From NCBI GenBank assembly GCA_014859075.1, contig JACUUW010000058.1, positions 1-10,075 of the forward strand: DNA of 10,075 nucleotides, in the 5' to 3' direction. How positions within the stretch are numbered: position 1 is the first letter of the stretch; each line of letters opens with the position of its first letter. Origin of the DNA: Desulforudis sp. (lineage in GTDB: Bacteria; Bacillota; Desulfotomaculia; Desulfotomaculales; Desulforudaceae). This document shows, one piece after another, positions 6,606-10,075 of this stretch. The notes beneath the pieces were generated by a model. That model worked only from the letters and a program-made list of their open reading frames with translations, did not search any database and was not told where the DNA came from. The translations under genes and the position numbers were made by a program.

Positions 6606-7340
6606 CTAAGACCGATTTTCAGGAAAGGCAAGTCTGGTCAGGGGATCCACCAATTCCCCCTTTTCGCGCAACTCAAAATGGACTCCTGGGCCGGGGAAAT
6701 CTCCCTTTTTTCCGACCTCGGCCAGGATCCGGCCCTGCTCGACCCGGTCGTCCTTCGCCACCCGTATATTTTCGAGCTGCGCATAGAGGGTGTAGGTCTC
6801 CGGGCCGTGTTCCATCAGGACATAGGGGCCGTAGGTGGGGTTCTCGCCCACCTGGGCCACCACTCCCGACATTACCGCCCGCACCGGCGTGCCGGCGGGA
6901 GCGGCGAGGTCCACCCCGGGGTGGAACCGTTCACGGCCCTCCTCCGCATCGGTGATCCAACCGAACTCACGCACCACCGTGCCCGAAACAGGCAGCACCA
7001 GGTCTTCCATTTGCACCGTAACCATTTCGGTATCCGCGTCCGGCCCGTGCGGCCTGGTGTCCAGGAAGGGGATGTCCACACTGACGGTCTGCAGCCCCAG
7101 GCGGACCACCCGGTCCACCACCGGCTGGTAATTCCAGTCGGTGGTCAGTACATACTGCAGGCCCTGCCGCACCTGGACTCCCCACGGCGACTCGGACTGC
7201 CTGATCGCCAGGAAGGCCACGAATACCAAGGTGACCACCGTCAACCTGAAGAGCCAGCGCCTGGGGCTCGTCCCCTGGCGCCGGGACGCCTGCGGTGGCA
7301 GGGGCCAGTCCAACCTCTTCACCCGCGTGAACAATCTCAA
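6606..7340 (-). CDS. spoIVFA: M23/LytM-domain membrane protein, SpoIVFA-like, catalytically degenerate
   Basis: A 244-aa protein with a basic cytosolic N-terminus, one membrane segment (about residues 29-46) and an extracytoplasmic LytM domain (about 135-235). The zinc ligands are kept: H140 and D144 in HPGVD, and H221 in GVHFELR. Both catalytic histidines of active LytM enzymes are replaced: Q188 stands where YxH normally occurs (LYAQL), and G219 replaces the first His of HxH. It is therefore probably not a peptidoglycan hydrolase. That fits SpoIVFA, which holds SpoIVFB in an inhibited complex until it is itself cleaved by signalling proteases. The TTG at 7340 is taken as start because GGGGAGGAG lies about 7 bases upstream; GTG at 7322 is an alternative. 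A sigma-E-like promoter lies just upstream. Confidence 0.85.
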   Translation of the reverse strand: MRLFTRVKRLDWPLPPQASRRQGTSPRRWLFRLTVVTLVFVAFLAIRQSESPWGVQVRQGLQYVLTTDWNYQPVVDRVVRLGLQTVSVDIPFLDTRPHGPDADTEMVTVQMEDLVLPVSGTVVREFGWITDAEEGRERFHPGVDLAAPAGTPVRAVMSGVVAQVGENPTYGPYVLMEHGPETYTLYAQLENIRVAKDDRVEQGRILAEVGKKGDFPGPGVHFELREKGELVDPLTRLAFPENRS

Positions 7341-7371
7341 CCCGCTCTCCTCCCCGTCGGCAAGCTAATAC

Positions 7372-7400
7372 ATCATATGAACCGGATACCCACATGATGA
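7372..7400 (-). promoter_or_regulatory. Possible sigma-E promoter of spoIVFA-spoIVFB
   Basis: On the minus strand TCATCAT (7400-7394), a 14-base spacer and CATATGAT (7379-7372) resemble the mother-cell sigma-E pattern (TCATATT-like, about 14 bases, CATACAAT); the -10 matches 6 of 8. In Bacillus spoIVFAB is sigma-E controlled, and the site lies about 30 bases before the spoIVFA start. A TTGTCA overlaps it, but its best sigma-A -10 (TATGAT) is 20 bases away, too far. The match is imperfect and the call is tentative. Confidence 0.35.
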
Positions 7401-7450
7401 CAAGCTCTTTTGCGATAGTGGCGGGAGATCAACGGGAGACAAAAAGAAGA

Positions 7451-8248
7451 CTACTCGGACCGCATCTGCGTGGCTTGTGACTCGCGGGCTCTGACCCCGG
7501 TGAGAATGCCCGGCCTTAATTCCGTTTCCACGACCGGGCGCATCACCAAACGTTTATCGACCCGCATCACGATCAACGCCCCCAGGGGTCTGAACAGCGG
7601 CCGGGCGATCCGCTCCAGCGGGACGGCGAGTCTGACCAACCGGCTCCCGGACCACGGTGGAATGAACACGCAACTGCTCCAGGAAAACTGGGTCTCGCCC
7701 GTGTTCCGGGCCAAGAGTGCTTTAAGTTTCCACGGGGAGAAAAACCGGGCGTGGGCAAAAACGCTCGCAACCTTCCGGGATCGCCGGCCCCGGTGCCAGG
7801 CCCAGGGACTCCAGGCGTTCAAAACGCCGACGACCATACTGCCGCCCGGTTTCACCAGGCGCCAGAGTTCCCGGACCGCCGTGTCCGGATGCGGTGTAAA
7901 CTCCAGGGCGGTAACAGCCACGACCAGATCGTAAGAGAAGCTCGGGAAAGGCAATTTTTCTAGATCAGCCTGCATCAGGGTGATGTTGTCTCGGTGTCCG
8001 GTCCGTTTCCGGGCGACCTCCAACATCCCGGCCGAAAGGTCCACCCCGGTGACGGAAAGGCCTCTTCTGGCGAGTTCCAGGCTGAGCCGGCCCGTGCCGC
8101 AGCCCCCGTCCAACACTTTGGCCCCCTGTACCGGGTTTATGAAGCGGAAAAGCAGCTCCTTCTCCAGCGCATCAACCTTGCGCCCCAACGGCGTTTCATA
8201 CCATGCGTCATAACTTTCAGCCAGACGGTCGAAAAGAGCTTTACCCAT
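7451..8248 (-). CDS. Class I SAM-dependent methyltransferase (UbiE-like fold)
   Basis: A 265-aa protein with the Rossmann-type methyltransferase core. Motif I is VLDGGCGTG (residues 45-53), D70 in GVDLS is the acidic residue that contacts SAM ribose, QADLEKLPF (94-102) covers motif II, and YDLVVAVTALEF (106-117) and LVKPGGSMVVGV (131-142) complete the fold. The C-terminal third is basic and hydrophobic and has no motif I recognise, so the substrate is unknown; a small molecule, lipid or quinone is as likely as RNA. The ATG at 8248 has AGGGGAGG 7 bases upstream, whereas the GTG at 8254 lies against that site and is rejected. It is on the same strand as spoIVFA, 110 bases before it, with no clear terminator between. 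The IS110 element lies directly upstream. Confidence 0.88.
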   Translation of the reverse strand: MGKALFDRLAESYDAWYETPLGRKVDALEKELLFRFINPVQGAKVLDGGCGTGRLSLELARRGLSVTGVDLSAGMLEVARKRTGHRDNITLMQADLEKLPFPSFSYDLVVAVTALEFTPHPDTAVRELWRLVKPGGSMVVGVLNAWSPWAWHRGRRSRKVASVFAHARFFSPWKLKALLARNTGETQFSWSSCVFIPPWSGSRLVRLAVPLERIARPLFRPLGALIVMRVDKRLVMRPVVETELRPGILTGVRARESQATQMRSE

Positions 8249-8301
8249 GGCCACCCCTCCCCTTGTATGATAAGCCCCAAGATAGGACTAAAAGATTGAT
8301 A

Positions 8302-8330
8302 TTGAACCTTTGGGTGTTCCGTGGGACAAT
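8302..8330 (+). promoter_or_regulatory. Possible promoter of the IS110 non-coding RNA/transposase
   Basis: TTGAAC (8302-8307) and GACAAT (8325-8330) are 17 bases apart, each matching the sigma-A consensus at 4 of 6 positions. A transcript starting near 8337 would cross the whole structured left end before reaching the transposase. In some IS110 elements the active promoter forms only when the ends join in the circular intermediate, so this linear site may not be the working one. Confidence 0.35.
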
Positions 8331-8336
8331 CACCGT

Positions 8337-8578
8337 GAACCGGTGGCGGGGCAGGTCTGACGCCTCCTGCACCTTTGCGTGCTTGCTTAGACTGCTCCCC
8401 GGTCCTGGTGGGAACCGCTGACGCCCGGGTTGCACCGTCCTTGGGTTGCCCCCTTCAGCAAGGGGCTCGCACCCTGCCCTCGGACTGAGTGCTCATCGGC
8501 AAGGTTGCCAGTACGCCAGGTCCCCGCGGAAACCCCAAAGCTTTTGGTTCACTTCATCCGAAGGGAGGTGATCACGAG
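8337..8578 (+). ncRNA. Candidate bridge RNA region in the IS110 left end
   Basis: This stretch has no convincing coding frame and is rich in pairing potential. GGGCAGG (8349-8355) can pair with CCTGCCC (8473-8479), enclosing about 117 bases. Inside are a perfect 6-bp hairpin CCCCTT-CAGC-AAGGGG (8450-8465) and a GCAC/GTGC hairpin near 8370. Further on are GGCA/TGCC near 8498-8509 and a CCAAA/TTTGG palindrome near 8535-8547. Direct repeats CTGACGCC (8357-8364, 8418-8425) and GGGTTGC (8427-8433, 8443-8449) are present. IS110-group elements encode their bridge RNA, which pairs with both donor and target DNA, in this position upstream of the transposase. The RNA ends and guide loops cannot be fixed from a single sequence. 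Confidence 0.4.
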
Positions 8579-9808
8579 ATGAACCCCCTCTTCGTCGGAA
8601 TCGACATCGGCGCCACACAGAATGTGGTCCAGACTATGGATGCTCACGGTACTCTAGTCGCCAAGTTCACTGTTACCAATGACTTGGTTGGTACAACTGG
8701 TTTGGTTGAACAAGTTGTCGACTCGGTTGCCCGTGTCGGCGCGGATACTGTCCGGATCGGTATGGAAGCTACTAACATCTACTGGTGGCACCTCCACCAA
8801 GCGCTTTACAATAGCCCCGCATTGGCAACCCTGAAGCCCCAGGTCGCGATCCTGAACGCCAAGGTGATCCACGGTTTCAAGAAGATCTACCCAGACGTAG
8901 TCAAGACTGATACAATGGATGCACGGGTCATTGCCGACTGCTTGCGTTTCGGCCGGGTGCGTTATACACCGCCCCCGGATTTCCGGTACGCCGCGTTGCA
9001 GCGGCTGACCCGTTTCCGCTTTCACCAGGCGGGATCGCTGGCACAGGAGAAAAACCGCGCCTTGAATCTGGTTTTTCTACGCTTTTCGAACTACTCTCAA
9101 GAATGCCCTTTCTCAAATGTGTTCGGAAAAGCGTCCGAAGCCGTGCTCACCGAACTGACCCCGGATCAAATCGCTGATGCTGCCATCGATGAACTCATTG
9201 AACTCATTCTTCAGCACGGTAATAATCGGCTTCAAGATCTCCCGGTCATTGCTAAGAACCTGCAGACCATCGCCCGCAAAGCTTACCGCCTTCACCCCAA
9301 GATGCAAAACTCGGTGGAGGTGGCGCTGGCTATGTCCCTGGAGACCATCCGCTTCTTCGAGCAACAGCTCAAGAAGCTGGATAAAGTGATTGCCCGGGAA
9401 GTGCGGGCCATACCGAACACGCTGCGTTCGATACCGGGTATCGGACCGGTTTATGAGGCCGGCATCCTGGCTGAGATCGGCGATATCAACCGCTTTAAGA
9501 ACCACAACGCCCTTGCCAAGTTTGCAGGGCTTACCTGGCGCCAGCATCAGTCGAGCACGTTTACCGCTGAGGACATACCCCTCAGCCGATCGGGCAACTT
9601 CTACCTGCGTTATTATCTCGTCGAAGCCGCCAACTCCGTCCGGGTGCGGGAGCCGGAGTACGCCGCCTTCTATCAGCGCAAGCATGCGGAAGCCCGACAT
9701 CACCACCATAAACGTGCCTTGGTTCTGACGGCCAGGAAGCTCATTCGCCTGGTCTTCGCCCTGCTGAGTGAAGGCCAAATCTACCAGCCAAGGAGGTCGA
9801 TACGCTGA
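8579..9808 (+). CDS. IS110-family transposase (DEDD recombinase)
   Basis: A 409-aa protein with the two IS110 domains. The N-terminal RuvC-like domain has D9 (GIDIGA), E63 (GMEATN), and D111 and D114 (KTDTMDAR), which form the expected DEDD tetrad. The C-terminal Tnp_20 domain starts with SIPGIGPVYEAGILAEIGD (about 284-302) and continues through FAGL and SGNFYLRYYLVEAAN. The serine nucleophile is expected in a conserved SG pair after the GL segment; here the matching place reads SS (S325, S326), so S325 is the likely nucleophile. The ATG at 8579 follows an extended GGGAGGTGATC site 5-10 bases upstream; the frame stays open to about 8489, but that upstream part is not transposase-like. The gene appears intact and possibly active. 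A histidine cluster (HHHH, 374-377) is near the C-terminus. Confidence 0.95.
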   Translation: MNPLFVGIDIGATQNVVQTMDAHGTLVAKFTVTNDLVGTTGLVEQVVDSVARVGADTVRIGMEATNIYWWHLHQALYNSPALATLKPQVAILNAKVIHGFKKIYPDVVKTDTMDARVIADCLRFGRVRYTPPPDFRYAALQRLTRFRFHQAGSLAQEKNRALNLVFLRFSNYSQECPFSNVFGKASEAVLTELTPDQIADAAIDELIELILQHGNNRLQDLPVIAKNLQTIARKAYRLHPKMQNSVEVALAMSLETIRFFEQQLKKLDKVIAREVRAIPNTLRSIPGIGPVYEAGILAEIGDINRFKNHNALAKFAGLTWRQHQSSTFTAEDIPLSRSGNFYLRYYLVEAANSVRVREPEYAAFYQRKHAEARHHHHKRALVLTARKLIRLVFALLSEGQIYQPRRSIR

Positions 9809-9838
9809 TCCCGGGTCACTCTTTTTTCAAGGTTCATT

Positions 9839-9865
9839 GTCGGTGAAAACTTCTTTGCCACCGAC
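9839..9865 (+). repeat. Hairpin in the IS110 right end
   Basis: GTCGGTG (9839-9845) and CACCGAC (9859-9865) are perfect 7-base complements around a 13-base loop, 31 bases after the transposase stop. No strong T-tract follows on either strand, so it is a weak terminator candidate; it may instead be a subterminal structure of the element's right end. Confidence 0.55.
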
Positions 9866-9929
9866 CGGGCATCTTATTTGACGAAACGCATTATCCACAA
9901 CCATAATTTCTATGATTTGCCTATTGACA

Positions 9930-10075
9930 TCACACCCCGGGTCTCTTCAGCAACGCCGAAAGTTCACCGGGGAGACGGTCGCGGTTGGTCGGCGTAACCG
10001 TGACCAGGTAAACGCCGGCTTGCCGTTTGAGCGCATCGCAAAAAGGGTGCGGCCCGGCCATAATAGTGGCCGCCA
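9930..10075 (-). CDS. C-terminal end of an unidentified protein (5' part beyond window)
   Basis: Reading inward on the minus strand from the window edge, one frame stays open for 47 codons and ends at TGA (9932-9930). The visible end contains AGPHPFCDALKRQAGVYLV and finishes in LLKRPGV. Codon use and GC content are like those of neighbouring genes, and the other two minus-strand frames do not give a sensible protein end. I do not recognise the family. Its strand and position suggest it was originally next to the methyltransferase gene before the IS110 element inserted between them. Confidence 0.6.
   Translation of the reverse strand, partial: AATIMAGPHPFCDALKRQAGVYLVTVTPTNRDRLPGELSALLKRPGV

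Larger units (their letters stand above)
8300..9870 (+). mobile_element. IS110-family insertion sequence (edges approximate)
   Basis: The element consists of an IS110-type transposase (8579-9808), a GC-rich structured non-coding left end of roughly 250-280 bases and a short right end. Outer limits are set only by a change in composition: AT-rich intergenic DNA lies at about 8262-8306 on the left and 9870-9930 on the right. IS110 elements usually lack long terminal inverted repeats and make no obvious target duplication, so exact ends cannot be read from one copy. The outer parts contain a modest 8-base inverted match, TGAACCTT (8303-8310) and AAGGTTCA (9829-9836). It sits between the methyltransferase gene and the unknown gene ending at 9930, facing opposite to both. 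Confidence 0.7.

Noticed and set aside
8262..8269. CATACAAG as a sigma-E -10 box for the methyltransferase gene
   Set aside because: It abuts the ribosome binding site, so transcription would start inside it, and no fitting -35 lies upstream.
9809..9835. Terminator for the transposase at TTTTTT near 9822-9828
   Set aside because: The CCCGGG palindrome before the T-run has no loop and cannot form a proper hairpin.
9924..9929. TTGACA on the plus strand as a promoter -35
   Set aside because: No -10-like sequence lies at the right distance and no plus-strand gene follows in the window.
1..10075. CRISPR array, tRNA or rRNA genes
   Set aside because: No regularly spaced repeats, tRNA cloverleaf or rRNA-like sequence was seen on either strand by eye.

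Overview
The window is a compact block of genes, almost all on the minus strand, with one mobile element on the plus strand near the right edge. The gene set (spoIVFA-spoIVFB, an RNase E/G, rplU-rpmA, and a radical SAM/DUF2344 pair) is the conserved neighbourhood of spore-forming Firmicutes. High GC, frequent GTG/TTG starts and strong GGAGG-type ribosome binding sites point to a high-GC clostridial lineage of the Desulfotomaculum/Pelotomaculum/Desulforudis kind. That placement is inferred from gene content and style; no rRNA is present to prove it.

Layout in minus-strand transcription order, from right to left. (1) 10075-9930: the last 47 codons of an unrecognised gene. (2) About 8300-9870: an IS110-family insertion sequence facing the other way, with a 409-aa DEDD transposase and a structured, non-coding 5' end of about 240 nt where a bridge RNA would be expected. 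(3) 8248-7451: a class I SAM methyltransferase. (4) 7340-5694: spoIVFA (catalytically degenerate M23/LytM protein) and spoIVFB (M50 intramembrane protease with a CBS-like tail), preceded by a possible sigma-E promoter. (5) 5693-5528: a gap holding a long AT-rich inverted repeat. (6) 5527-1751: a radical SAM protein (TIGR03960-type), its DUF2344 partner (TIGR03936-type) and a short RNase G, coupled by overlaps of 14 and 4 bases. (7) A well-formed sigma-A promoter and short structured leader, then rplU and rpmA, closed by an intrinsic terminator. (8) 975-1: a MetE-like methyltransferase that runs off the left edge.

Functionally the block joins late sporulation (the SpoIVFA/SpoIVFB pair that in Bacillus processes pro-sigma-K), RNA decay (RNase G) and ribosome assembly (L21, L27). 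This linkage is also seen in Bacillus, where spoIVFAB lies next to rplU. Departures from the Bacillus pattern: there is no prp gene between rplU and rpmA, and L27 correspondingly lacks the N-terminal extension that Prp removes; RNase G stops just after its zinc-link cysteines; and a MetE-like gene, not obgE, follows rpmA, with its ribosome binding site only a few bases beyond the terminator.

The best candidate for something not yet described is the IS110 left end (8331-8578), which has several hairpins, a long-range stem and two sets of internal direct repeats, as a bridge-RNA locus would. The most likely regulatory oddity is the terminator/start arrangement at 975-1019.
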